The notes under the pieces are model-generated. The model worked only from the letters and a program-made list of their open reading frames with translations, ran no database searches and had not been told where the DNA came from. Shown piece after piece: positions 45,276-53,484 of a DNA stretch of 64,000 bases. Positions within the stretch are counted from its first letter, which is position 1. The number at the start of each line of letters is the position of its first letter. The DNA lies in the NCBI RefSeq assembly GCF_036227605.1, contig NZ_CP109487.1:3422001-3486000 (forward strand). The letters are read 5' to 3'. The translations under genes were made by a program, and so were the position numbers. This DNA is from Streptomyces sp. NBC_01439 (GTDB lineage: Bacteria > Actinomycetota > Actinomycetes > Streptomycetales > Streptomycetaceae).

Positions 45276-47750
45276 CTAGCCGGCCGAGGTGAATGCGCAG
45301 GCCAGCGCGCGGGCGCTCGCCGGGACGCCGCGGACCGGTTTGCCGTACAGGGGGTGGGCCTGGTCCAGGGTGGGCAGGAGGCTCGGCGCGCGGTCGGTGG
45401 GGGCGCGGTCGAGGACGGTGGTGCCGGTCTCGGCCTCTTGGGTGGGGGCGTAGCCCGCGGCGCGCAGGGCGGTAAGGGTGTCCTCGGGAGGTGCGGTGGA
45501 AATGAGGACGGTGGGGGCGATCCGGCGCAGGCGGAGCTTGGCCAGGCCGCGGGCCTGGGCCACCTCGGCGATCAGGCCGGTGTCGTCCGAGCGGATGCAG
45601 CAGGCGGAGCGGACGACCTTGAGCTGTCCGTGGGTACGGGCGGTGTCCTTGATCGTGTAGGCCAGTGGCTGCGGCAGCGGGGTGCCGCACTCGCTCGCCT
45701 CGGTCAGACGGTCGAGGAGTTCGTCGGCGCTCCAGCCTGCGTCCAGGGCCCGGCGTACGGAGCTTGCTGTGATGCGCCAGACCACCGCGTGGCCCTCGGA
45801 CTCGATGTCCCCGACGGCGGAGAGCAGGTCGGCGAGGGCGGGCGCGGGCGCGCCGGTGACAGTGGCGGTCAGGTCGCCCTGGAACCGGGCCGTGCCGCTG
45901 GGTGCGGGCAGGGTGGCGTACAGCGCCTCGCGCAGCGCGGTCACGGCCTGGGCCAGGGCGGGGCGGTGGGTGAGGTCCTCGCCCAGGCCCTCGGAGCCGC
46001 GGGCGGCCGGGTCGGCGCCCGCTCCGGGCACGGCGGGGTAGTGGTGGGCGGCGCCCGACTCCAGCAGGCGGCACAGGGCCCGCCCGACGGGGGTGAGGGC
46101 ACCGTGGGCGACCACGCCGAGCAGGGCCGCCTCCTCCAGGGTGGCGGCCAGCCGGTCGAGTAGTTCGTCCGCACCGGTCAGTGTTCCGGTGCCGTCTCCG
46201 GCCAGGTGGGCGCGCAGGGCGGGCCGGAACCATGCGGCCAGAGCGAGGAGTTCGGCATGCCCCTGCGCCTCCCCGGTGAGGCCCTGTCCGTCGGGGAGGG
46301 TGGCGAGAGCCCGCAGTACTCCGGTGCGCAGGGTCACGGCTTCCTCGTCGCTCGGGCTGGTGAGCGCGACCGGGGTCTCGTCGGGGTCCGGCCAGTGGCT
46401 GAGGACTTCGGGGACCACGGCCCAGGCGGCCAGCAGCGGCAGCAGCTTGCCCGCGGCCGGGGCGGCGGCCCAGGCGTCGTAGCGGTCACTGGGCAGCAGC
46501 CGGGCCGAGGGCTTGGGGGCCTTGGAGTTCCGGCCCCGGGCGGCGGGGGCCGGCTCCTCGTCCTGGGGTGCGGCGAGCCCGGCGTTCACAGAGAGGTCGA
46601 GCCACAGCCGGGTGTCGGCTTCGTCCGCCCCGGCCGCCTTGGCCAGCCGCCGGGTGTCCCGTACGGCGATCCCGCCCGCCTTGCGGATCGCGACCGGCTG
46701 CGCGGCCAGCGCCCGCAGGACCAGTTCGGCCCGCCAGGCCGCCGCCGCGGCGGCCGTGCCGCCCTCGCCCTCCCAGCCGGACGGCAGCGGTGCGGTGGCG
46801 GTGAACGGCTCTGGTTCCAGTCGGGGGCTGGGTGCCGCGCCCCCATGGCGGAGCGCACGGGCGACCTCGTAGGGAAGCTCCACCAGGTCGAGACCGACGG
46901 GGGCCAGCAGTCCGCGCACGGCCAGCCAGTCGGTGCCCTCGTCACCGCTGCCGCCCTCCCGGAAGACGTACTTGGCGTCCGGGCCCGCGTACTGCGACCC
47001 GTACCGGCCGACGAAGCAGTGGGTCCGCAGCAGCGGCGGGCCGGGTACCAGGTGGTCCAGCAGCTCCAGCGCCCGGACCGGGGCGTCCGCCACCAGTGCC
47101 CGCACCCTGGCGGGGTCGGCGAGCAGAGCGGTGATCAGCTCCTGGGCCTGGTCGCGGGTGCGGGCCACCCCCTCGCCGAAGAGGGTTGCGGCGATCCGCT
47201 TGACCTCGGGGGCGTTGTAGGCGGTGGTCAGCAGCCGGTCGGCCGTACGCCCGTAACCGTCGAACCCGGCGGCGCGGACGTGTAGAAGTGGTGGGAGCGC
47301 CAGTCGGCCCTTGGGCGCGGGAAGCAACAGTGCGCGCTCCCGCAGTCGGGTGAGCGTGCGTTCCGCCCGCTGCCGCTTCTCTCCCGGCTCGAACCAGGAC
47401 AGTACGTCCCGCTCAGGCACCAATCGGTCCGCGGGTTCCACCGGGGGAACGGACTTCCGCTGTTGCCAGGGATACCGAGGCCCGTCCTCGGACTCGCCAC
47501 CGGCTACGGGGCCGTGCCGCTCCAGAGCAAGGGCGGCGATCGAAGCGAGCAATTCCAGCTCTCCGGCGGTGCCCGCCATCAGGCCCTGGCCCACCGACTC
47601 GTCGGTGAGCAGGTGTTCGGCGAGCTCGCGGAGGGTGGTGATCCGTCGGTACCCGGCGGCGAGCGGCAGATCCCGCTCCTCCAGCAACGCGGTCAGCCGC
47701 TGAGGATCCAGGGTTCCCAGCCATTTCACAAGGGCGGTACGCGCATTCAC
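45276..47750 (-). CDS. helicase-associated (Helicase_C_3 / XPB-like) domain protein, 824 aa, no ATPase motor
   Basis: 824-aa cytoplasmic protein. The C-terminal part (about 625-760) matches what I know as Helicase_C_3, the DNA-binding region found in actinobacterial XPB-type helicases: VVWRITASSVRRALDAGWSADELLDRLTEASECGTPLPQPLAYTIKDTARTHGQLKVVRSACCIRSDD. No Walker A/B is present anywhere, so it is not itself a helicase. The N-terminus (MNARTALVKWLGTLDPQRLTALLEERDLPLA) resembles the same family's N-terminal winged-helix region. ATG 47750. It is parallel to the 760-aa gene and probably shares its transcript. Confidence 0.75.
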   Translation of the reverse strand: MNARTALVKWLGTLDPQRLTALLEERDLPLAAGYRRITTLRELAEHLLTDESVGQGLMAGTAGELELLASIAALALERHGPVAGGESEDGPRYPWQQRKSVPPVEPADRLVPERDVLSWFEPGEKRQRAERTLTRLRERALLLPAPKGRLALPPLLHVRAAGFDGYGRTADRLLTTAYNAPEVKRIAATLFGEGVARTRDQAQELITALLADPARVRALVADAPVRALELLDHLVPGPPLLRTHCFVGRYGSQYAGPDAKYVFREGGSGDEGTDWLAVRGLLAPVGLDLVELPYEVARALRHGGAAPSPRLEPEPFTATAPLPSGWEGEGGTAAAAAAWRAELVLRALAAQPVAIRKAGGIAVRDTRRLAKAAGADEADTRLWLDLSVNAGLAAPQDEEPAPAARGRNSKAPKPSARLLPSDRYDAWAAAPAAGKLLPLLAAWAVVPEVLSHWPDPDETPVALTSPSDEEAVTLRTGVLRALATLPDGQGLTGEAQGHAELLALAAWFRPALRAHLAGDGTGTLTGADELLDRLAATLEEAALLGVVAHGALTPVGRALCRLLESGAAHHYPAVPGAGADPAARGSEGLGEDLTHRPALAQAVTALREALYATLPAPSGTARFQGDLTATVTGAPAPALADLLSAVGDIESEGHAVVWRITASSVRRALDAGWSADELLDRLTEASECGTPLPQPLAYTIKDTARTHGQLKVVRSACCIRSDDTGLIAEVAQARGLAKLRLRRIAPTVLISTAPPEDTLTALRAAGYAPTQEAETGTTVLDRAPTDRAPSLLPTLDQAHPLYGKPVRGVPASARALACAFTSAG

Positions 47751-47981
47751 CCGGCCAGGCTAGCGCCGTCCGGTCACCCCGCGGGGGTGAACCGGCCGCG
47801 TCCCCTCGGACCCCCGCGCCCAGTGCCGGCGCAGGCTCCCCCCTCCGGGGCCGTCACCTTTTCCCCCCCCCGCGCATATGGGCTTCGATGCCCGGGAGGT
47901 TCTCAGAGGATCGTCGACGCCTACTGCCATTGGGCGCCCGAGGTAGGTGCATCACCATGACCACCCTCGCGGTTTCCCTGA
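47751..47981. other. 231-bp intergenic region between the ATPase and the 824-aa gene
   Basis: Both flanking genes are on the minus strand. It contains a homopolymer run of nine or ten C (47866-47875 area) and a CCCGCGGGGG inverted repeat (47780 area). No gene seen; the promoter of the 824-aa gene should be here. Confidence 0.4.
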
Positions 47982-49415
47982 CTACCGCCAGGCACGGACA
48001 AGGTCTTCCGGACCCCAGTGCGCCGCAAGAGGCAGATCGTCCTCGACACCGCAACGGGACACCGCAACCAGCGCCGTGTCCGGCTCGGCACCGGGCACGG
48101 CGAGCATGTCCCGCACCAGTGCGTCGTACTCACGTCGGCCGAACGGCTGCGACTCCAGCCACTTCACCGAGCCGATGAAGTGAACCTGCCCTGCGACGGG
48201 TTCCCGATCGGCTCCGATCAGGTCGATCTCCGGGTTGTTCTGCCGGTTCCACCAGCCCCCGACCGCTTCCGTCTGCGGCCACGTCTCGTCGGGCAGCAGC
48301 CGCAGCAGCGACTCGCGGACGACCGGCTCGACGGCCCGGCCCCGCCATGTCGTCCACGACCGCTCGATGCGCTCCAGCGCCAGATCACCGCGACCGCGCT
48401 CGATGAGCGGGATCCCGCGTTGCAGGAAAGCCAGCCAGAACCGCAGGTACGGATCAGAGATGCGATAACGCTTGTTCTTGCTGTCAGCCTTGACCGAGAG
48501 CGGCAGGTCAGCGGCCAGGACTCGCTTGGCCAGCAGCGTGTTCAGCAGCGGAGACAGCGTGCCCGAGGGCAACGCGCCGGCACCACCGGCTTGTGCGGCA
48601 ATGGTGGAGAAGGTCCGCTCGCCGCTGCCGACCGCTTCCAAGATCGCGCGCGAGTGGGACGCCTCGGGAAACTCCCCCAGCAGCGACAGCTCGCCCGCCA
48701 CCAACAGCGGGGCAAGCGGGTTGGACACAGTCTCGCGCAGAAAGTCTCGGCGGCCCATCCCCGGCCGCCAGGACTGAACGATCTCCGGGAACCCTCCGGT
48801 GATCAGCAGTGCGTCCACCGCTTCCGCCGCGTCAAGGCCGGTCATCGCCTGCACATCGGCCAGATGCAGCGGCTGTACGGTCATCTTGGCCGCCCGGCCG
48901 AAGAAGGGGCGCCCATAGGACTGCAGCGCCTCCATCACCGACATGTCGCTGCCGACCAGGATCAACAGGACGGGCTTGGCGGACAAGTGCCGGTCCCAGA
49001 CCGTCTGCAGCGCCCCCTCGAACTCCCCGTCCTGTTCGACCAGCCACGGCACCTCGTCGACCACCGCAATGCTCGGTGCATCGTCCGGAATCGCGACTGC
49101 GAGGGAACGCAGCGCCTGGTTCCAGTCGGCGGCCTGCAGCCCGGCCACCAGCTCAGCCCCGGGAAGAGGGGAATGCGCCAGCGTCGCGGCGAAGTCCGCC
49201 CGCTCGGCCACCGCGTTGCGTCCCCGGGTCGCCTGGAAGACCACGTACGGAAGCCCGGAACGGTCGCAGAACTCCTGGACCAGACGAGACTTGCCCACCC
49301 GGCGCCGGCCCGTCACGATCACAGCCTGACCACGCGTGGCACCCGTACCACCGACCACCAGGCCCAGCTGCCGAGCCAGCTGATCCAGGTCGGCAGACCT
49401 GCCCTTGAACTCCAT
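47982..49415 (-). CDS. AAA ATPase with DUF234 (PD-(D/E)XK-like) C-terminal domain
   Basis: 477 aa from ATG 49415 (MEFKGRSADLDQLARQLG); ATG 49439 is an alternative. P-loop GRRRVGKSRLVQEF, Walker B SIAVVDEVPWLVEQDGE, sensor-like ILVGSDMSVMEAL, then a winged helix (LGTLSPLLNTLLAKRVLAADLPL-like) and DUF234 with PYLRFWLAFLQRG, GRAVEPVVRESLLRL and the nuclease-like NPEIDLIGADRE ... HFIGSVKWLES in which Asp and Glu/Lys positions are recognisable. This archaeal-type ATPase family is common in mobile or defence neighbourhoods; its role is unknown. Preceded by three 16-bp repeats. Confidence 0.88.
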   Translation of the reverse strand: MEFKGRSADLDQLARQLGLVVGGTGATRGQAVIVTGRRRVGKSRLVQEFCDRSGLPYVVFQATRGRNAVAERADFAATLAHSPLPGAELVAGLQAADWNQALRSLAVAIPDDAPSIAVVDEVPWLVEQDGEFEGALQTVWDRHLSAKPVLLILVGSDMSVMEALQSYGRPFFGRAAKMTVQPLHLADVQAMTGLDAAEAVDALLITGGFPEIVQSWRPGMGRRDFLRETVSNPLAPLLVAGELSLLGEFPEASHSRAILEAVGSGERTFSTIAAQAGGAGALPSGTLSPLLNTLLAKRVLAADLPLSVKADSKNKRYRISDPYLRFWLAFLQRGIPLIERGRGDLALERIERSWTTWRGRAVEPVVRESLLRLLPDETWPQTEAVGGWWNRQNNPEIDLIGADREPVAGQVHFIGSVKWLESQPFGRREYDALVRDMLAVPGAEPDTALVAVSRCGVEDDLPLAAHWGPEDLVRAWR

Positions 49416-49440
49416 CAGCGCCCCACCCCCAGCGTCCATG

Positions 49441-49488
49441 AGACATAGATTCGATATTACGTAGATTGAATCTTACTTAGATGCTAGC
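49441..49488. repeat. three 16-bp direct repeats upstream of the AAA ATPase
   Basis: The pentamer TAGAT recurs at 49446, 49462 and 49478, exactly 16 bp apart, within units AGACATAGATTCGATA, TTACGTAGATTGAATC, TTACTTAGATGCTAGC. The middle unit overlaps the palindrome AGATT-G-AATCT (49463-49473). The stretch is strikingly AT-rich (about 35% GC by eye) for this genome. Looks like an operator array or iterons. Confidence 0.6.
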
Positions 49489-49756
49489 TCGCTTCTGACT
49501 GTCCCCCCTACGCCCTCGCCGAGGCGGCGGGGAAGGAATCCGCCCGCCGACGCCTCGGCCACCGGGGCCCACACCATGCACATTCCGGCGGGGCGGGCGT
49601 TTCCGGTGGTCCGTACGAGGGAGGTGGGGCGGGGTCTGTGGGATCCGGGGGGGTGGGTAGGGGCGGGGTGCGTGCGTACGTTGGGGGTGAGGCCGCACGG
49701 CGCCGCTGGCCAGGTGCCCTGTGGCGGGCTCTGACGATCGAGAAGGGGCGGCGCGG
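49489..49756. other. intergenic region between ATPase and XdhC-like genes
   Basis: Divergent promoters expected. The first part is AT-rich repeats (see above), the rest is G-rich without clear genes. No other structure recognised. Confidence 0.4.
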
Positions 49757-50743
49757 ATGCGTGAGCTGGTGGAGACGGCGCGGCGGTGGGTGGCCGAGGG
49801 GCGGGCCGGGTATCTGGCCCGGCCCGTGACCGAGCAGGGGTTCGGGCCGCGAGATCCGGCCGGGGCCGTGCTCATCGATGCGCGGGGGGAGTGCGTCGGC
49901 ACGCTCTACCGCGGGGTCTTCGACGCCGAGCTCGCCACCGAGGTCGCGGCCCTGCCGGCCGGTGTCTCGGCGCGGGTGTGCGAGGTGTCCGTGCGGGCGG
50001 CCGAGGCCGTGGCCGCGAAGCTGACCTGCGGCGGGCAGGCCGAGGTGCTGCTGCAGCCGCTGTCGGCGATCCCGGCCCAGTGGTGGGAGCTGCTCGGCGA
50101 CGGGGTCGGGGTGGCGTTGGTGACCCGGCTGAACGAGGCTGCGGACCGGGCCGTCAGCGAGATCGTACGGGCCACGGACGCGCCCGGTGACGATGCCGGG
50201 CGGCGGGCGGGCGAGCTGCTGGCGACGCGGCGGGCCGGGCGGGACGCGCTGTACGCGGAGTCGGGGCTGGTGCTGGTCGAGGCGTTCCCGTCGGCCCCGT
50301 ACGTGGTCATCGGTGGCGGCGGCGAGCTCGCCGAGATCATCGAGCGGCAGGCGTTGTTGCTGGGCTGGGAGGCCGTTCTGGTCACCGGCCCGGAGGAGGC
50401 CGGCACGGTGCTGGAGGCGCGCCGGGACGCCGCGTGCCTGGTGATGCTGAGCCATGAGGAGTCGTTCGACGTGCCGACGCTGCGGGTGGCCCTGAACCGG
50501 GAGGTGCCTTACGTCGGCGCACTGGGCTCCCGCAAGACCACGGCCCGGCGGCGCGAGGGGCTGCTCGCGGCCGGGGCCACCGAGGCCCAACTGGCGCGGG
50601 TGCACGGACCGATCGGACTGGACCTCGGCGCCCGCACCCCGGCGGAGACCGCGCTGGCGATCTGCGCCGAGATCCTGGGGGCGCTCGGGGAGCGCAAGGC
50701 CGCCGGCGCCCTGCGGGACGCCGACGGCCCCATCAACTCCTAG
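49757..50743 (+). CDS. XdhC/CoxI family protein
   Basis: 328-aa protein of the XdhC family, which inserts or sulfurates molybdenum cofactor in xanthine dehydrogenase-like enzymes. XdhC_CoxI domain at the N-terminus (GPRDPAGAVLIDARGECVGTLYRGVFDAEL) and an XdhC Rossmann domain (PYVVIGGGGELAEIIERQALLLGWEAVLVT ... EVPYVGALGSRKTTARRREGLLAAGATEAQLARVHGPIGLDLGARTPAETALAICAEILG) at the C-terminus. ATG 49757 is preferred over 49721. No molybdoenzyme gene is near, so its partner lies elsewhere. Confidence 0.92.
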   Translation: MRELVETARRWVAEGRAGYLARPVTEQGFGPRDPAGAVLIDARGECVGTLYRGVFDAELATEVAALPAGVSARVCEVSVRAAEAVAAKLTCGGQAEVLLQPLSAIPAQWWELLGDGVGVALVTRLNEAADRAVSEIVRATDAPGDDAGRRAGELLATRRAGRDALYAESGLVLVEAFPSAPYVVIGGGGELAEIIERQALLLGWEAVLVTGPEEAGTVLEARRDAACLVMLSHEESFDVPTLRVALNREVPYVGALGSRKTTARRREGLLAAGATEAQLARVHGPIGLDLGARTPAETALAICAEILGALGERKAAGALRDADGPINS

Positions 50744-50759
50744 GCGAAGGCAGCGACCT

Positions 50760-51083
50760 TCACTTCCCCAGGGCCCGCTTGAGCTGTGTCTTGTTCATGT
50801 CCGAGCGGCCGTGGACGTTGCGGCGCCGGGCCTCGGCGTAGAGCTGTTCGTACGTGGGGCCCTGCGCGCCCGAGTGGGAGTGCAGGCCTCCGCGCCGCGA
50901 CGAGGAGATGTCCTCGACGGATTCCTTGCTCGCGGTCCGGGATTCGCCGGCCCGGGCGCGTTCCTTGTTCACCGTCCGGGCCGCGATCTCCTTCGCCTTC
51001 TCCTCTGGCTCGCCGCGCCGCTCCAGGCCTTCCTTGATGTGCTCGTACTGCCGTTCGCGCTTCGGGGACGATCCGCGGGGCAT
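50760..51083 (-). CDS. small basic protein, Rho-N-like (often annotated plasmid stabilisation protein)
   Basis: 107 aa, ATG 51083: MPRGSSPKRERQYEHIKEGLERRGE, then EEKAKEIAARTVNKERARAGESRTASKESV and a C-terminal THEQLYAEARRRN-like segment (YEQLYAEARRRNVHGRSDMNKTQLKRALGK) that resembles the Rho_N/SAP helix-extended-helix. Highly charged and conserved in streptomycetes; the plasmid-stabilisation name is inherited and not supported by sequence features here. Function unknown. Confidence 0.82.
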   Translation of the reverse strand: MPRGSSPKRERQYEHIKEGLERRGEPEEKAKEIAARTVNKERARAGESRTASKESVEDISSSRRGGLHSHSGAQGPTYEQLYAEARRRNVHGRSDMNKTQLKRALGK

Positions 51084-51188
51084 GGCCGGCCTCCTTCTGG
51101 TTCGGCGGGTGCGCACACCGGGCGCATACCCCGGATGGCCCAAGGTATCCAGGGCATAGCGGAGCATTTCGGACTTGAGTACGGGAAC

Positions 51189-51593
51189 ATGGTCGGTATG
51201 GACACGACTTTGAGCGTGGACGCGACCCTCGCCGACATCGCATGGTTCCTGGTCGTCGGCATCTTCGTCGCCGGCTTCCTGCTGGGCGGCTTCCTGTTGG
51301 GCAAGAGGGTACGGGCCAAGGAGCCACCCCCGCCCACCCCGGAGAGTCAGCCGCACCTGCCCGAGGGGGGCGCGGTCTACGAGGTCCGCGAGGAGCGGGA
51401 CCAGGTGGAGATCCCGGAGGGCGGCCTACGGCCGCACGAGATGCAGGGCTACGGGAACTTCGGCTCCACCACCTCCAGCCATCCCGAAGAGGCCCGCGCC
51501 GAACGGGAGTCCGGCTACGAACTCCCCGAGGGGCCGGGACCGCACCCCCAGCCGGGGGCTCCGCCGGACGCAGGACGGGGCGCACACTCCTGA
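51189..51593 (+). CDS. DUF6479-like single-pass membrane protein
   Basis: 134 aa from ATG 51189 (MVGMDTTLSVDATLADIAWF); ATG 51198 is also possible. One membrane helix (AWFLVVGIFVAGFLLGGFLLGKRV, about 18-41) followed by a Pro/Glu-rich tail with PEGGAVYEVREERDQVEIPEGGLRPHEMQGYGNFGS, the conserved core of the DUF6479 family. No known function. Divergent from the small basic gene by 105 bp. Confidence 0.8.
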   Translation: MVGMDTTLSVDATLADIAWFLVVGIFVAGFLLGGFLLGKRVRAKEPPPPTPESQPHLPEGGAVYEVREERDQVEIPEGGLRPHEMQGYGNFGSTTSSHPEEARAERESGYELPEGPGPHPQPGAPPDAGRGAHS

Positions 51594-51610
51594 CACCAGG
51601 ACCGCCTCGC

Positions 51611-51661
51611 CCTCTGACCCGCGCCTCCGTCGCGGGTCAGAGGTCCGTCGCGGGTCAGAGG
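51611..51661. terminator. terminator with a duplicated arm between DUF6479 and the ligase gene
   Basis: CCTCTGACCCGCG (51611-51623) can pair with either of two identical copies of CGCGGGTCAGAGG (51631-51643 and 51649-51661), 18 bp apart. The second copy overlaps the stop codon of the convergent ligase gene. Convergent bidirectional terminator. Confidence 0.75.
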
Positions 51662-52542
51662 TCAACCCGCAGCCGCAGCACCTCCGGCGGCGGGTGCCGG
51701 GTCGAGGCGTGTCGGACCTCCGCCGTGAGCGGCGGGTCGAGCGCCCGGAAGGGGACCTCCCCGAACCCGATCGCCGTGACCGTGGCCAGGGCCGGCGCGG
51801 CCGACCCGCGGGCGGCCACCTCGGCCGCCACCTGCGAACGCAGCGCCGCGCTCAGCGGGCTCGACACCAGCGGGCTCTCGTCCCCGACCGGCAGGACGAG
51901 CACCAGCGCGAGCGGGCGGCGCGGGGTGCCGGTGTAGCCGACCACCGCCGCGTCCCGGACGTCGGTGTGCCGCAGCTTCTGCCAGCCGCGCCGCCCGGCG
52001 GGATAGGCCTGGTCCAGCCGCTTCACGACGAGGCCCTCGATCCCGCTGGCCGGCAGGGTCTCGTACCAGGTGGCGGCCAGTTCCGGATCGGTCGTCATCG
52101 GCACCGGTTGCAGCGGCGGCCCCAGCGGCAGCAGCAGGTCGACGAGGAGGGCCCGGCGGCGCTCGTACGGGCGGCCGCGCAGGTCCAGTCCGGCCAGTTC
52201 CAGCACGTCGAAGGCGGCGTACGAGGCGGGCAGGCGCTGTGCGAGGACGGCGGCCCGCGCCGCGGTGGCCGCCGCCCTGCGCTGCACCAGGGCGAAGTCC
52301 GTACGCCCCGCGTGCCAGACCACCACCTCGCCGTCCAGGACCGTGTCTGCGGGCAGCAGCAGCGCGGCCGCGGCCAGGTCCGGGAAGGCGCTGGTCACGA
52401 TCCGGCCGGAGCGCGCCTGGAGCGTCACGTCGGTCGCCGAGCGCAGCACGACGAGCCGGTGGCCGTCGAACTTCGGCTCGTACGCCAGCCCCGCCCCGCG
52501 CGGCAGGGTGCGTACGGCGGCGGCCAGCGCGACGCGGATCAC
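51655..52542 (-). CDS. ATP-dependent DNA ligase (NHEJ ligase domain)
   Basis: 295 aa from GTG 52542, which overlaps the TGA of the polymerase gene (GTGA). Adenylation lysine Lys24 in EPKFDGHRL (motif I KxDG), motif III YAAFDVLEL, motif IV EGLVVKRL, motif V WQKLRHTDVRDAAVVGY, and an OB-fold C-terminus (TAIGFGEVPFRALDPPLTAEVRHASTR). A LigD-type ligase encoded separately from the polymerase, not fused; it would seal ends held by Ku. Confidence 0.93.
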   Translation of the reverse strand: MIRVALAAAVRTLPRGAGLAYEPKFDGHRLVVLRSATDVTLQARSGRIVTSAFPDLAAAALLLPADTVLDGEVVVWHAGRTDFALVQRRAAATAARAAVLAQRLPASYAAFDVLELAGLDLRGRPYERRRALLVDLLLPLGPPLQPVPMTTDPELAATWYETLPASGIEGLVVKRLDQAYPAGRRGWQKLRHTDVRDAAVVGYTGTPRRPLALVLVLPVGDESPLVSSPLSAALRSQVAAEVAARGSAAPALATVTAIGFGEVPFRALDPPLTAEVRHASTRHPPPEVLRLRVDL

Positions 52543-53453
52543 GGCCGGGTCCCGGGGGTTCCGGGGGGTCCGGGGAGCGGGCGGGCGCGCGCGGGGTCGG
52601 TCAGCGGGGCGAACAGGTCTCCGTCGCGGGCGAGCCTGGGAGCGATGTCGTCGGCGAGGAAGACGAGCCCGGCGGCGGTCCGGCAGGCCTCGACCTCCGC
52701 CCAGGACACGGGCGCGGACACGGTCGGCCGGGCCCGCGCGCGCAGGGTGTAGGGGGCCGCGGTGGTCTTGGCGGCGGCGTTCTGGCTGTGGTCGACGAAC
52801 ACCTTGCCGGGGCGCAGGGCCTTGGCCATGAGGTGGACAACCAGGTCGGGGAGCGCGCGCTCGGCCTCCTGGGCGAGCTGCTTCGCGTACGCGGACACCC
52901 GGTCGGACGGGGTCGGCTCCAGCGGCACGGCCAGGTGCATGCCCTTGGAGCCGGAGGTCTTGGCGTAGGCGTGCAGGCCGTCGGCGGCGAGCCGCTCGCG
53001 CAGCCAGAGCGCGGCGGTGCAGCACTCGACGACCGTGGCGGGCGGGCCGGGGTCGAGGTCGAGGACCATCCGGTCGGCGAGGGCGGGGTGGCCGGCGGTC
53101 CACTGGGGGGTGTGGAACTCCACGACGAGGTTGGCGGACCACATGAGGGTGGCCAGGTCGGCGACGACCACCTGGGCGGCGGAGAGGTCCTCGGTGCGCG
53201 GCACGGGGGTGGTCCTCACCCAGTCGGGCGTGCCGGGCGGCGGGTTCTTGGTGAAGAAGAGTTGCCCGTCCGGTCCGTCGGGATAGCGCAGGAAGGACAC
53301 CGGTCGGTCGTGGACGTGGGCGAGCAGCGGGCCCGCGACGGTGGCGTAGTAGTGCAACACCTCGCCCTTGGTGAAGCCGGTCTCCGGGTACAGGACCTTG
53401 TCGAGATTGCTGAGCGCGATGCGACGGCCCTCCACCCATGTGATCGGCGTCAT
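52539..53453 (-). CDS. ligD: LigD-type primase-polymerase of NHEJ
   Basis: Polymerase domain protein, 304 aa from ATG 53453. Begins with ITWVEGRRIALSNLDKVLYPETGFTKGEVLHYY; metal-binding MVLDLDPGPPA; TSGSKGMHL nucleotide loop; VFVDHSQNAAAKTTAAPYTLRARARPTVSAPVSWAEVE; all diagnostic of LigD PolDom. Lacks the 3'-phosphoesterase domain. Coupled to the ligase gene and divergent from ku with only 31 bp between start codons. Confidence 0.94.
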   Translation of the reverse strand: MTPITWVEGRRIALSNLDKVLYPETGFTKGEVLHYYATVAGPLLAHVHDRPVSFLRYPDGPDGQLFFTKNPPPGTPDWVRTTPVPRTEDLSAAQVVVADLATLMWSANLVVEFHTPQWTAGHPALADRMVLDLDPGPPATVVECCTAALWLRERLAADGLHAYAKTSGSKGMHLAVPLEPTPSDRVSAYAKQLAQEAERALPDLVVHLMAKALRPGKVFVDHSQNAAAKTTAAPYTLRARARPTVSAPVSWAEVEACRTAAGLVFLADDIAPRLARDGDLFAPLTDPARARPLPGPPGTPGTRP

Positions 53454-53484
53454 ACGATGAGACTGCCACGAAACAGGAGGAACC

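Noticed and set aside
43185..46163. 992-codon open frame antisense to the two large unknown proteins
   Set aside because: Gly/Arg/Gln-rich shadow; the minus-strand frames have better codon bias, good starts and a Helicase_C_3 match.
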